From: JAKVCB01 sp963578605
GTDB lineage: Bacteria > Planctomycetota > Planctomycetia > Pirellulales > Lacipirellulaceae
Direction of reading: 5' to 3'
Assembly (NCBI GenBank): GCA_963578605.1
Contig: CAUZEA010000007.1
Coordinates: forward strand, 1 to 64,000
Length of the DNA: 64,000 bases
In this document: positions 35,580-44,662 of the stretch, one piece after another
How the letters are laid out: the number at the start of each line of letters is the position of its first letter
Numbering within the stretch: position 1 is the first letter of the stretch
Translations under genes and position numbers: made by a program
Notes under the pieces: model-generated
What the model was told of the DNA's origin: nothing
Seen by the model: the letters and a program-made list of their open reading frames with translations, nothing else
Databases searched by the model: none

Positions 35580-37307
35580 ATGAAGCGAAGTTTCGCGATC
35601 CTGGTAGCCACCGTGCTGTTGGCCAGCAATTCTGCTTATTCTGATGCTCAGGTATCAGACGCGGGGACGGTTCAGGCGTCTGACGGATTGGCTCCCAAGG
35701 TTGTCAGCAATATTCTGGACCAAGGTCGATCTCTTGAAGCGGATGGCTCCTGGGGCGACGCGTTAGCCCATTACGAAGAGGCTTTGCGAAACCATCCGGG
35801 GCAGCATGCTCTGCAGCAACGGTTCGACAATGCCCGCCTCCATTACAGCTTTGACCGTCGGCTTGACGACCGCAGCTTTAGGCGGTCGGTCGAGACCCTC
35901 AACGCGAACCAAGCGTTGGAGATGTACAGTGAACTTTTGAGCAAGATCGATACGCATTATTTTGAGGTACCTCCCTGGAAAAAACTGGTGTATCGGGGTG
36001 TGCGATCTCTGGAAATCGCCCTGGCAGATCGCGAGTTTTGCAGCCTACACCATCTCAGCACCAACCAGGATCAGCTGGCGCGGATACATCGCGAGATACG
36101 CCAAATAACAGTCCGCTCAGGTATCCAGACGTCGCACGACGCCTCGACGAAAGCTGCGGAAATCGCCCGTCTTGTCGGTTACCGAACTGGACTAAGCGAA
36201 TCGGCAGTACTGATGGAATTTATAGCGGCAGCAGCTGACGGGCTGGACAGTTACTCGGCATTCTTGACCGCCGATCAGCTGCGCGACGTTTACTCACAAA
36301 TTGAAGGCAACTTTGTCGGCTTGGGTGTTGAGCTCAAGGCGGATGATGGCGCGCTGTTGATTGTCCATGTCATTCCAGGAAGTCCCGCTAAACGAAGCGG
36401 GATTCTTGAAGGGGACCGAATTGTTGCAGTTGACGGGCAGAAAACCAGCGAGCTGTCGACAGACGAAGCTGCCGGCTTGTTGACGGGCGTGGAAGGCAGT
36501 TTCGTCCGTATCACGATTGAACGCACTGGCCAGTTTTCCAAAACGATCACAGTGCGACGCGAGCACGTCGATGTCCCCAGCCTGGAAGACGTCGGAATCG
36601 TGGATCCATCCAGCGGGGTTGCATACATCAAGATCCCAGCGTTCCAGAAGGCGACTGCCGCCGACATGGAGTCAGCCCTTTGGGAACTTCACCGCCAGGG
36701 AATGAAAAGTCTGGTCATTGACCTGCGCGGCAACCCGGGAGGGCTGCTCACGGCAAGTGTCGAACTGGTTGACAAGTTCGTTGCCAGCGGGCGAATCGTT
36801 TCGACACGCGGACGCAGCCATGCCGAGACATTTGACTATCGTGCTCATCGTGGGGGCACTTGGCGGGTACCCTTGGTCGTTTTGATCGACGGAGACAGTG
36901 CCAGCGCCAGTGAGATTTTTGCCGCAGCCATCAAAGACACCAAGCGAGGTAAGATCATCGGTAGCCGCTCCTACGGCAAGGGCTCAGTTCAGGGTATTTT
37001 CTCGCTAGGTCATGCCGGCACTGGAATTCGCTTGACGACTGCCAAGTTCTTTTCGCCCCACGATCGTCCGATCAGCAAGTTCGGAGTGCATCCCGATATC
37101 GACACACGTCGTGCTACGCAGGCGATCTCTGGCCAAGTCAACGGAAACAAAGAATACGCCGCCGGTTATCGTGGCGTCGAAGACATTACCCAAAGCGACG
37201 TGAGCTTCGTCAAGGTCGACAATAGTATCCTTGAGACGGTAGTTGATGATGCCACGCTTACCAAGGCGATCGACGTGGCCCGAAACGAACCGCCGCCGGT
37301 TCTCTGA
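35580..37307 (+). CDS. S41-family C-terminal processing protease with PDZ
   Basis: A 575-residue exported serine protease. The signal peptide is MKRSFAILVATVLLASNSAYS; earlier in-frame starts (GTG 35541, ATG 35559) only extend it. A TPR-like helical region (residues about 35-90) precedes the S41 N-domain. A PDZ domain follows (GVELKADDGALLIVHVIPGS and GDRIVAVDG, about residues 245-290). In the catalytic domain the Ser lies in D-S-A-S-A-S-E-I-F (about residue 440) and the general-base Lys in SYGKGSVQ (about 465), the Ser-Lys dyad of CtpA/Prc proteases. It acts in the periplasm on protein C-termini. A second S41 protease is at 57.5 kb. Confidence 0.92.
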   Translation: MKRSFAILVATVLLASNSAYSDAQVSDAGTVQASDGLAPKVVSNILDQGRSLEADGSWGDALAHYEEALRNHPGQHALQQRFDNARLHYSFDRRLDDRSFRRSVETLNANQALEMYSELLSKIDTHYFEVPPWKKLVYRGVRSLEIALADREFCSLHHLSTNQDQLARIHREIRQITVRSGIQTSHDASTKAAEIARLVGYRTGLSESAVLMEFIAAAADGLDSYSAFLTADQLRDVYSQIEGNFVGLGVELKADDGALLIVHVIPGSPAKRSGILEGDRIVAVDGQKTSELSTDEAAGLLTGVEGSFVRITIERTGQFSKTITVRREHVDVPSLEDVGIVDPSSGVAYIKIPAFQKATAADMESALWELHRQGMKSLVIDLRGNPGGLLTASVELVDKFVASGRIVSTRGRSHAETFDYRAHRGGTWRVPLVVLIDGDSASASEIFAAAIKDTKRGKIIGSRSYGKGSVQGIFSLGHAGTGIRLTTAKFFSPHDRPISKFGVHPDIDTRRATQAISGQVNGNKEYAAGYRGVEDITQSDVSFVKVDNSILETVVDDATLTKAIDVARNEPPPVL

Positions 37308-37682
37308 ATAGGCGACGGTGGCTCGGGCTGTGCTTGGATAGCCAGGCAATCGCCGTACCGCTACCCTTGGATGATGAGTTAGGGCAGTACGCCCAGCCGC
37401 AAGATCGCTCGATCCGTTGCCATTCATAAAAGGGGCAAGGTGCCCACAAGACTCGGTCGGCTGGTGTCCAATGCCGTGCCAGGGCCTGTTACAGAAAATC
37501 AAGTCGGGGCGGCGGTCACCAACCAGCGGTACCGCTTGGCTTCCGGGCCCGTTGACGGACCCACCAATTCATTCAATACTAAACGGCAGTGCTAAACGGT
37601 TTGAAATGCTTCAACTCCCAACATTCCCGTATTTTTTGAATTTGACAACCTTAAACTCGAACCGAACGCAGGGCGTCCCTCA
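37308..37682. other. Intergenic region, 375 bp
   Basis: Nothing recognisable. It contains no hairpin with a T run and no supported ORF. Confidence 0.4.
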
Positions 37683-38177
37683 ATGGCCACCGACAACGAC
37701 GACGATCTTTTTAACGAAGAATTCGACCTCGTGGACGACAACGAATACGACGTGAAGGATGACCATGACGAGGTAGACAACCGTGAGAACGACGCTGATG
37801 ACGCTGGCAACGCTGATGACATTGACGCCAAAGCGGAGGCTCCTGCAAAGTCGGATGCAGCTGCTTCGAAAGCATCGGGGAGCCGCAAGCGAAAAACTTC
37901 CAATGATGAACCGGTTCCCGAGCCGGAATCGGACGCTAAAGAGAGAGATTTGGCGGAGGATGATGATCTCGACGAATATGGCAGGCCCAAGCCAGAACCG
38001 AATTACGTCGTTCATCTTTACGAATACCAAAAGTTCAAGCGAACCCTTGACCGTCCTTTCACGCCAGAGGATGCCGAAGCATTCGCCACGGAATACAACC
38101 GGACCGGCAAGCGATACAGCCGTTTTGCCCTGGCTGGCAAGAGCGATGTCAAGCCGAAGAAGGCGCCACGCCTGTAG
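37683..38177 (+). CDS. Acidic-tailed planctomycete-type hypothetical protein
   Basis: A 164-residue cytosolic protein without a signal peptide. The first half is extremely acidic and surely disordered (MATDNDDDLFNEEFDLVDDN, DDAGNADDIDAK), with a basic patch (SGSRKRKTS). The C-terminal 60 residues form a compact conserved-looking domain (NYVVHLYEYQKFKRTLDRPF, TPEDAEAFATEYNRTGKRYS). I recall this HLYE..KFKR...PEDAEAFA..YNRT pattern from planctomycete hypotheticals. The function is unknown; an acidic tail plus small domain suggests binding to a basic partner. Confidence 0.72.
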   Translation: MATDNDDDLFNEEFDLVDDNEYDVKDDHDEVDNRENDADDAGNADDIDAKAEAPAKSDAAASKASGSRKRKTSNDEPVPEPESDAKERDLAEDDDLDEYGRPKPEPNYVVHLYEYQKFKRTLDRPFTPEDAEAFATEYNRTGKRYSRFALAGKSDVKPKKAPRL

Positions 38178-38585
38178 AACGCTCGGAACGGACACCTCCA
38201 TTCAGGAAAAACAGGGCCACTCCTGAATTTCTACCAAGAATCCCTGGTTTTGGTTTCCCAGTCATTCCAGATTCCCAATCTCCCTGGAATCCGGTGTCCC
38301 AGTCTTTTGCGAACCTTGCCGTGGCGAGGCCCGTATGACCATTAGGACCGGCATGATGTGCCGGAGTTTTCTCTGCGGGACTGCCCCATTCGACGGGCTC
38401 GATTTCAACAGCGTGGTACGATCCAGTAGAGATCCGAGCGGAATGCCCGTCGCTTGATTGCTCGGCGAGTTTACATGTGCCCCAGTTTTACATGTGCCCC
38501 AGTTTTACATGTGCCCCAGTTTTACATGTGCCCCAGTCCCTGGCTGGGCATTCTGCGTTCGATCCCGCTGCCCGAGGCAAAAACC
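38178..38585. other. Intergenic region with fourfold repeat, 408 bp
   Basis: It contains four tandem 17-bp units (38470-38536), listed separately. No gene is supported before the TPR protein's ATG. Confidence 0.45.
38470..38536. repeat. Four tandem copies of a 17-bp unit
   Basis: TTTTACATGTGCCCCAG is repeated four times; the first copy lacks one T. Each contains the palindrome ACATGT. The array ends about 50 bp before the TPR protein's start, so it sits in the probable promoter or leader. Confidence 0.95.
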
Positions 38586-40172
38586 ATGAGTTTTCTCCGA
38601 TTGTTGACACCATTTTCCACGATCAGTCTCAGCCTTGTTCTCGTGTCCGTTTATTTACTCAGCGGGTCAGTGGCCCAGGCTCAGGTCTCAGGGGGTCAAC
38701 AAGACATTGCCGCCGAGTATGAACAGGCCATGAAGGCAGGTCAAACTCACCTCGAAGAGGGCAAACCTGAAGAAGCCATTGCCGCGTTTACCGAAGCCAT
38801 TCAAAAGATTCCCTATGCCCCGAACGGCTACGCCGCCCGCGCCCTTGCGTTTGCCGAAATCGAGGACTATGACTCGGCCCTGAAAGACTACAAGGAAGCC
38901 CTTGACAAGAATCCGAAGTTTGTGGAGGCCTTGGTGGGGCGTGGAAAGGTCTACCAGGAATTGGGCGCTGTTGAGCTCTCGCTGCCAGATTTTCAGGCCG
39001 CCATCGAAGAAGACCGGTCGAACTACGACGCCGTTTTCGGCCTGGGAAAGGCGATGATTCTGCTTGGAGGAGCCTCCCAGGGTGTCAAGCTGATGGATCG
39101 GGCCATCAAGATGAACGAAGAAAACCCGGAGGCCTATCGGCTCCGCGGGCAAGGCTATGCCAACCAAGGCAAATTGGACAAGGCTTTGGTCGACATCCAG
39201 AAATCGATTGAACTGGATCCTGATGATCACGAGTCACACTTCGTTCTGGGAGCAACTCTGATGCAGGCCGAGCAATATGTTCCAGCACTCCAGGCCGTCC
39301 TGGACTCGATCAAATTGTTTAAACCGGAAGAAGATAACATGCCTTTTGTACAGGGTTACCTGACCAAAGCTGCCATTCATATCGAGTTGGGCAAAACAAC
39401 CGGCGACGAAGAACTGCGGAAGCAGACGTACCAGGACGCGATTACCGATTGCACGACACTCGTGAAACTGCTTCCCGAAACTCCCGAGGCCACCCCCGCA
39501 AAGGCCGCAGTTTACCACACTCAAGGTGTTGCTGAGCGACTACTTGGTGAAATTGGCGACGCGATTACATCGTTTTCCGAGGCAATCTCTCTGAATCCAG
39601 AATTGGGAGAATCTTATTTTCGGCGAGGAATCTGTTTCCACTACATCGACGAAGATGATTTGGCCATTTCAGATTTTGAAGAGGCTGCATCGATTGACTT
39701 TAACGATCCGCGTGCCCACCTCTGGCAAGGGTATTCCTACACGGGTATCGGCAAGCTGCACGAGGCCATTCAGGCCTACAGTGAGGCGATCGCCCAGAGT
39801 GATCGCTATACGCCTGCCTACGTCAATCGGGGGTTGGCCTACATGCAGTTGGCCGATTTTGAAAAAGCCATCGATGACTTCAACGAGGCAATCCGCCTGG
39901 AACCAAGCGAGGCCGAGCATTACTTCCGACGAGGACTGGCTTACGGCCAGATGGGTGATTCCAAGCTTGCCTCGAAATCGTTCGCCAATGCGGTTGAGTT
40001 CGACAAGCAACACGCGGATGCTCACCGCCACCTTTCTGCTACGATGGCCAGACTCGGCAAGAACGAGCAGGCTGACGAGCACCGCCGCATCGCCGACCAA
40101 TTGGACGCTAACGACAACTCAGACAAGCAGCCCAAACCTGCAACTGAGGCCCAAAACAGCCCGTCGAGCTGA
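38586..40172 (+). CDS. Secreted TPR-repeat protein
   Basis: A 528-residue protein. The ATG at 38586 opens a signal peptide (STISLSLVLVSVYLLSGSVAQA). About ten tetratricopeptide repeats follow, with the typical A/G/Y/A/P spacing (AGQTHLEEGKPEEAIAAFTE, GYANQGKLDKALVDIQKSIE, GLAYMQLADFEKAIDDFNEA, GLAYGQMGDSKLASKSFANA). The C-terminus is a short Asn/Gln/Pro-rich tail. It is probably a periplasmic scaffold or chaperone-like protein; no enzymatic motif is present. An upstream in-frame ATG at 38454 would translate the 17-bp repeat array and is unlikely. Confidence 0.85.
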   Translation: MSFLRLLTPFSTISLSLVLVSVYLLSGSVAQAQVSGGQQDIAAEYEQAMKAGQTHLEEGKPEEAIAAFTEAIQKIPYAPNGYAARALAFAEIEDYDSALKDYKEALDKNPKFVEALVGRGKVYQELGAVELSLPDFQAAIEEDRSNYDAVFGLGKAMILLGGASQGVKLMDRAIKMNEENPEAYRLRGQGYANQGKLDKALVDIQKSIELDPDDHESHFVLGATLMQAEQYVPALQAVLDSIKLFKPEEDNMPFVQGYLTKAAIHIELGKTTGDEELRKQTYQDAITDCTTLVKLLPETPEATPAKAAVYHTQGVAERLLGEIGDAITSFSEAISLNPELGESYFRRGICFHYIDEDDLAISDFEEAASIDFNDPRAHLWQGYSYTGIGKLHEAIQAYSEAIAQSDRYTPAYVNRGLAYMQLADFEKAIDDFNEAIRLEPSEAEHYFRRGLAYGQMGDSKLASKSFANAVEFDKQHADAHRHLSATMARLGKNEQADEHRRIADQLDANDNSDKQPKPATEAQNSPSS

Positions 40173-40503
40173 GTTCTGGGCGGCGGTGTGCCGCCCTGGG
40201 CTACATCTCCGGTGGGGTCGCAATCTCCGGCTGACCGCAAACAGATTTCTTGCTCAACCGCCGCCCGGGTGGGATCGAGACGCGGCGGTCTGACCCCGGT
40301 CGGTGCCTGGGTCAAATATGGGGATCGGGTGTGGGGCCAGCCCGCCAGCTTTCCGTACAGATTTCTGCCAACCTTCTTGCCACTTCACACGCGCACATCC
40401 TACATTGTTGACGGTGAGAGGTTTCTCTCCCGGGCGGATGGCTTGATGGCGCACGGTCTGAAAGGCATATTTTCCCCTTGATTGGCAGAGGAAGGAGTCT
40501 GGT
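40173..40503. other. Intergenic region, 331 bp
   Basis: A GGGCGGC/GCCGCCC hairpin (40178-40196) follows the TPR gene's stop but has no T run. The AAGGAG ribosome-binding site of sdhC is at about 40492-40497. No gene is present. Confidence 0.5.
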
Positions 40504-41349
40504 GTGGAGGCTTTGTCCCCTTCTTTTTTAGTACGGCACGAATTCTTGATCCGACGTTTACATTCGCTCACGGGGCTTGTCCCGGTTGGCGCGTTCTTGG
40601 TATTCCACCTGGCGACCAATGCAAGCGTGCTCGACGGTCCAGCCGCATTCCAGCACAACGTCTACCAAATTGACAGCCTTGGTTCCTTGCTGCCGGTTGT
40701 TGAGTGGGTGTTTATTTTCCTGCCAATTCTGTTCCACGCCGTCATAGGAGTGGTGATTGTCGCTGGCGCCCTTCCCAACCAAAACGAGTATCGCTATGCG
40801 GCGAATTGGCGCTATACCCTGCAGCGCTGGACTGGAATGATCGCCTTTCTGTTCATCATGTGGCACGTGTTTCAGATGAACGGCTGGTTCCATTTCGAGT
40901 TGTGGATCCGGGAGGTCGCCAAACCCTTTGGAGGCGCCGAGTTCGATCCGTACGCCGCGGCTTCGAGTGCTGGTTTGGTGTTGCAAAGCCCGGTTGTGGT
41001 GATCCTCTACGCAATCGGCATCCTGGCCTGCGTTTATCACCTGGCCAATGGCATCTGGACGATGGGGATCACGTGGGGTGTATGGTCCACTCCTCGATCG
41101 CAAAACTGGGCACTTAAAGTTTGCTTCGGATTTGGACTCGTATTAGCCTTCGTAGGACTGGGCGCCTTGTGGGGAATGTGGGACGTTGGGCATGGTGAAA
41201 AGCTCCAGGATGCGATTGCCATTGAAAAACAGATGTACGAACATCGTCTTGAATCTAGAGAAATCAAGCCGCAGGACGGCAAACGGGGAACTCCCAAATC
41301 TGGCGACAAAGACCAAGTCGCGCGCAACAACAGGAAACCAGATCGGTAG
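40504..41349 (+). CDS. sdhC: Succinate dehydrogenase cytochrome b subunit
   Basis: A 281-residue integral membrane protein of the Bacillus/Wolinella b558 type. There are five hydrophobic helices, with candidate haem-ligand histidines in RRLHSLTG, LFHAVIG, MWHVFQM and CVYHLANG. It anchors SdhA and SdhB and passes electrons to quinone. Translation starts at GTG 40504 behind a strong AAGGAG, so the GTG is convincing. The C-terminal tail after the last helix is long, charged and unusual (about 60 residues: EKQMYEHRLESREIKPQ). No separate sdhD is present, as expected for a b558-type enzyme. It is followed by sdhA. Confidence 0.92.
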   Translation: MEALSPSFLVRHEFLIRRLHSLTGLVPVGAFLVFHLATNASVLDGPAAFQHNVYQIDSLGSLLPVVEWVFIFLPILFHAVIGVVIVAGALPNQNEYRYAANWRYTLQRWTGMIAFLFIMWHVFQMNGWFHFELWIREVAKPFGGAEFDPYAAASSAGLVLQSPVVVILYAIGILACVYHLANGIWTMGITWGVWSTPRSQNWALKVCFGFGLVLAFVGLGALWGMWDVGHGEKLQDAIAIEKQMYEHRLESREIKPQDGKRGTPKSGDKDQVARNNRKPDR

Positions 41350-41390
41350 TTAAAAAATCATCCCAACCACATCAAGAAAGAATCTTATTC

Positions 41391-43391
41391 ATGGCCCAAC
41401 AGCGTGTCTTAGTCGTTGGTGGTGGCTTGTCCGGTCTGGCAGCCACCATGAAGCTGGCAGAACTCGGGATTCAGGTCGATTGCATGAGTCTCACGCCGGT
41501 CAAAAGGTCCCATAGCGTGTGTGCTCAGGGCGGTATCAATAGTGTCAACGCAACCACACGCCATCAGGGAGACGACGAATGGCTTCACTTCGATGACACG
41601 GTCTACGGGGGCGATTTCTTACAACATCAACCCCCCGTCAAAGAAATGGTTTATGCGGCTCCCCACATCATCGATTTGATGGACCGGCTTGGGGTACCGT
41701 TTAATCGCACCACCGAAGGCTTTCGAGATCACCGTCGCTTTGGCGGGACCTTGTTCAAACGCACTGCATTTGCTGGAGCCACGACCGGACAACAACTCCT
41801 CTACGCATTGGATGAACAAGTAAGACGCCGGTGCAGCGAGGGGCTGGTCGAAATGTATGAGGGATGGGATTACCTGGGCCCCGTCCTGGACGACCATGGC
41901 AGGTGCCGTGGCGCCGTCGCTCAGAACCTTATTTCCATGGAGATTCGCGCGTTTCCGGCTAACGCAGTCATTATTGCTAGCGGGGGATGTGGTCTGGTCT
42001 ACGGGCGGAGCACCATGTCGATGGCCTGCACCGGGAGCGCCGTCAGCCGTACCCTTCAGGCTGGTGCCAGATATGCCAACGGAGAGTTTATCCAGGTCCA
42101 TCCCACAACCATTCCCGGTTCCGACAAGTGCCGGCTGATGAGTGAGAGTGCTCGTGGAGAAGGTGGCCGCGTGTGGGTCTCACGCAAACCCCAGGATCAA
42201 CGTGAACCGAATTCAATCCCGGACGAAGAACGCTACTATTTTCTCGAGGAAAGGTACCCCGAATACGGAAATCTGGTACCACGTGACATCGCGACCCGGG
42301 AAATCTACAACGTTTGTGTCAATGAAGGTTTGAGTGTCGAGGCGAACAAGCAGTGCGTGTATCTTGATTTAACCCATATTCCACGGGAGGAGCTTGATCA
42401 AAAACTTGGTGGAATCCTGCATATTTACCAGAAGTTCCAGGGAGTTGACCCCCGCGAAGTTCCGATGAAAATATTTCCGGCTATGCATTACTCCATGGGG
42501 GGGATTTGGGCAGACTATGAACGGACAAGCGAAGGTGGTCTGGTTGCCGGCTCGATCCGGAACCAGCAGACGAATATTCCGGGCCTCTACGCAATTGGTG
42601 AGTGTGACTATCTCTACCACGGTGCCAATCGGCTCGGAGCCAATTCGCTGCTCTCGTGTATCTTCACTGGGCTTTTCGTCGGACCGTGCGTGAAAAATAT
42701 GATTGAGTCACTGCCCGATTCGACCCACGATGAAAAGTACGATCTGCTGCACCGGGACCGGCGGGCAATCAAGGAAAAGGAACACAAAGCGTTCTTGCGC
42801 CGCTCGGGCGGGGACGAAAACCCGTATCACATCCACCACCAATTGGGTGAAACGATGCAGGAAGCGGCCCTCGTTGTCCGCGACAACAAATCCCTTGACT
42901 CTGCCTACGGCTCTATTTGCGACCTCGCTGAGCGCGCCAAACGATGCGCCCTTTCTGATACAGGCAACTGGACCAACCAAAACGTCGTGTTCACCAGAGC
43001 ATTGATCGATATGTTTTGGATCGCCAAAGCAATCGTCAAGGGTGCCCTTGCCCGCGACGAGTGCCGTGGTGCTCACTACAAACCTGAATTTGAGATGGTT
43101 GGTGTCGAAGCCGAAGATCCTGCCGAGAGACAACGTCAGGCCGACGCCTGGTGCGACGCCTTCGCAGAAAAGAACCGTAAGTGGCTCAAGACCACTATCG
43201 CAACCTTTGACCGAGATGGCGAACCAGAGTTGTCCTACGAAGAAGTCGATACGACGCTGATTCCACCGCGCCCCCGATTGTACGGAATCGTCGGTGGAAA
43301 CATTATTGAGGAAACGTGGCGTCACCGAATTGATCAACAGCAGAAAACGAAAGCTGCAATGCCGGCCACACCAGCCAGCACCTCCAGCTAA
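41391..43391 (+). CDS. sdhA: Succinate dehydrogenase flavoprotein subunit
   Basis: A 666-residue FAD protein. The dinucleotide fold is at residues 5-17 (VLVVGGGLSGLAA), and the histidyl-FAD region is SHSVCAQGGIN. The active-site region includes HPTTIPGSDKC and ESARGEGG. Later blocks are HYSMGGIWADYE, GLYAIGECDYLYHGANRLGANSLLSC and the C-terminal substrate domain. It oxidises succinate to fumarate in the TCA cycle. The length is slightly above average because of a C-terminal Ala/Thr/Ser-rich tail. It follows sdhC by 41 bp and precedes sdhB by about 270 bp. Confidence 0.95.
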   Translation: MAQQRVLVVGGGLSGLAATMKLAELGIQVDCMSLTPVKRSHSVCAQGGINSVNATTRHQGDDEWLHFDDTVYGGDFLQHQPPVKEMVYAAPHIIDLMDRLGVPFNRTTEGFRDHRRFGGTLFKRTAFAGATTGQQLLYALDEQVRRRCSEGLVEMYEGWDYLGPVLDDHGRCRGAVAQNLISMEIRAFPANAVIIASGGCGLVYGRSTMSMACTGSAVSRTLQAGARYANGEFIQVHPTTIPGSDKCRLMSESARGEGGRVWVSRKPQDQREPNSIPDEERYYFLEERYPEYGNLVPRDIATREIYNVCVNEGLSVEANKQCVYLDLTHIPREELDQKLGGILHIYQKFQGVDPREVPMKIFPAMHYSMGGIWADYERTSEGGLVAGSIRNQQTNIPGLYAIGECDYLYHGANRLGANSLLSCIFTGLFVGPCVKNMIESLPDSTHDEKYDLLHRDRRAIKEKEHKAFLRRSGGDENPYHIHHQLGETMQEAALVVRDNKSLDSAYGSICDLAERAKRCALSDTGNWTNQNVVFTRALIDMFWIAKAIVKGALARDECRGAHYKPEFEMVGVEAEDPAERQRQADAWCDAFAEKNRKWLKTTIATFDRDGEPELSYEEVDTTLIPPRPRLYGIVGGNIIEETWRHRIDQQQKTKAAMPATPASTSS

Positions 43392-43586
43392 AATCCCGTT
43401 CTGGGCATGACCCTTGCAGGTCGTGAGTCCGATGGCGGGAACTCGACCCTGTTGCAGTTGGTCAAAAAGAGTTGCCGGCAGATGGACTGGGTGCCAAAGG
43501 GCGACGCCTGCTCTCCGTAAAGTATGTTTTGTTGTCTTGGAGATGATCTGTTTTCGGCCTACAATCCCCTGAAACTCCCTTTCAAC

Positions 43587-43636
43587 AGATTGTCACAGTT
43601 GCCCTGGCGAAAGATTGTCACAGTTGCCCTGGCGAA
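43587..43636. repeat. 25-bp exact tandem duplication upstream of sdhB
   Basis: Two perfect 25-bp units (43587-43611 and 43612-43636), each containing TTGTCACAGTTGCCCTGGCG, end 25 bp before the sdhB start. The duplication lengthens the sdhA-sdhB spacer and creates an in-frame open extension that is probably not translated. Confidence 0.95.
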
Positions 43637-43661
43637 CGCCAAGCAAAGAGGTCTGCACAAG

Positions 43662-44510
43662 ATGGTGGTACCTTCCAAGGATCGTGGGCCGTCAACCTTT
43701 GATGTTCGTGTGCTTCGTCAAAATGGCCCCGGCCAGCCTAGCCGTTGGGAGCGGCATCGCATTGCGTACGAACCGAATTTGAACGTTATCAGCGTGTTGC
43801 AGAAGATCGCGGCTTCGGCAACCAATGCTGCGGGCAACAAGACCACTCCCGTCGCTTGGGAGTGCAATTGCCTCGAGGAAGTGTGTGGTTCTTGTACAAT
43901 GCTCGTCAATGGGCGGACGCAACAAGCTTGCAGTGCACTGATCGATACTCTTCTGGCCGAGCACCCCGAGGAAATCGAATTGCGTCCCATGTCGAAGTTT
44001 CCCGTATTGCGTGATCTGGTAGTAAACCGCGAACGGATGTTCCGTGCATTGCAACGGATTAAAGGCTGGGTCCCAGTTGATGATTACACCGATCGTGGTC
44101 CAGGACCAAAAGAGTCTCAAAAGTCACAGCAACGTCGTTATCCGCTAGCTGAATGTATGACCTGCGGTTGCTGTCTGGAGGCTTGCCCCCAATACCAGAA
44201 AATTGAGCCGCAGCAACGGGTGGGGGAAAGCGAGGAACAATTCAAACAAAGAAAACTTGGAGATTTCGACAAGGGATTTCTCGGTGCTGCAGCGATCAGT
44301 CAGGCCATACTCTTCAACTCCCACGAAACGGGCAAATCAGATTCTGGCGAGCGGATAGAATCCCTCACTGCGCCCGGCGGTATTCAAATTTGTGGAAACG
44401 CGCAAAACTGCGTTGCCGTTTGTCCAAAAGAAATACCGCTTACAACTTCCATTGCCCGAGCAGGCCGTGCTGCCACGGTGCATCTCGTCCAAAAATGGTT
44501 CGATCACTAA
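43662..44510 (+). CDS. sdhB: Succinate dehydrogenase iron-sulphur subunit
   Basis: A 282-residue protein. The plant-type [2Fe-2S] cluster ligands are in ECNCLEEVCGSC, with the fourth Cys in QQACS. The [4Fe-4S]/[3Fe-4S] pair is in CMTCGCCLEAC and NCVAVCPKEIP, with a further cysteine in QICGNAQ. It carries electrons from SdhA to the quinone site. The ATG at 43662 (AGAGG upstream) gives the normal N-terminus (FDVRVLRQNGPGQPSRWE); earlier in-frame codons come from the tandem duplication. It completes the sdhCAB operon. Confidence 0.93.
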   Translation: MVVPSKDRGPSTFDVRVLRQNGPGQPSRWERHRIAYEPNLNVISVLQKIAASATNAAGNKTTPVAWECNCLEEVCGSCTMLVNGRTQQACSALIDTLLAEHPEEIELRPMSKFPVLRDLVVNRERMFRALQRIKGWVPVDDYTDRGPGPKESQKSQQRRYPLAECMTCGCCLEACPQYQKIEPQQRVGESEEQFKQRKLGDFDKGFLGAAAISQAILFNSHETGKSDSGERIESLTAPGGIQICGNAQNCVAVCPKEIPLTTSIARAGRAATVHLVQKWFDH

Positions 44511-44662
44511 AAAGGGTTCGATCGCTAAGCAGGGATGCGGGCTTTCCCGTTTGGAAACAATCGGCCTGCGATTCCGTGAGCCATAATTGCCTTGTCGGTC
44601 ATCAGAGCTTGTCCTAACCGGGCCATGCATGGACGTCTTGATCGCCAGAGGGCAGCGCGCAA
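44511..44662. other. Convergent spacer
   Basis: This lies between the 3' ends of sdhB and fusA. A GGTTCGATC-containing segment is imperfectly repeated around the sdhB stop (about 44496-44527). No clear terminator is seen. Confidence 0.35.

Noticed and set aside
38454..38585. N-terminal extension of the TPR protein encoded by the 17-bp repeats
   Set aside because: It would place repeat-encoded residues before a clear signal peptide.
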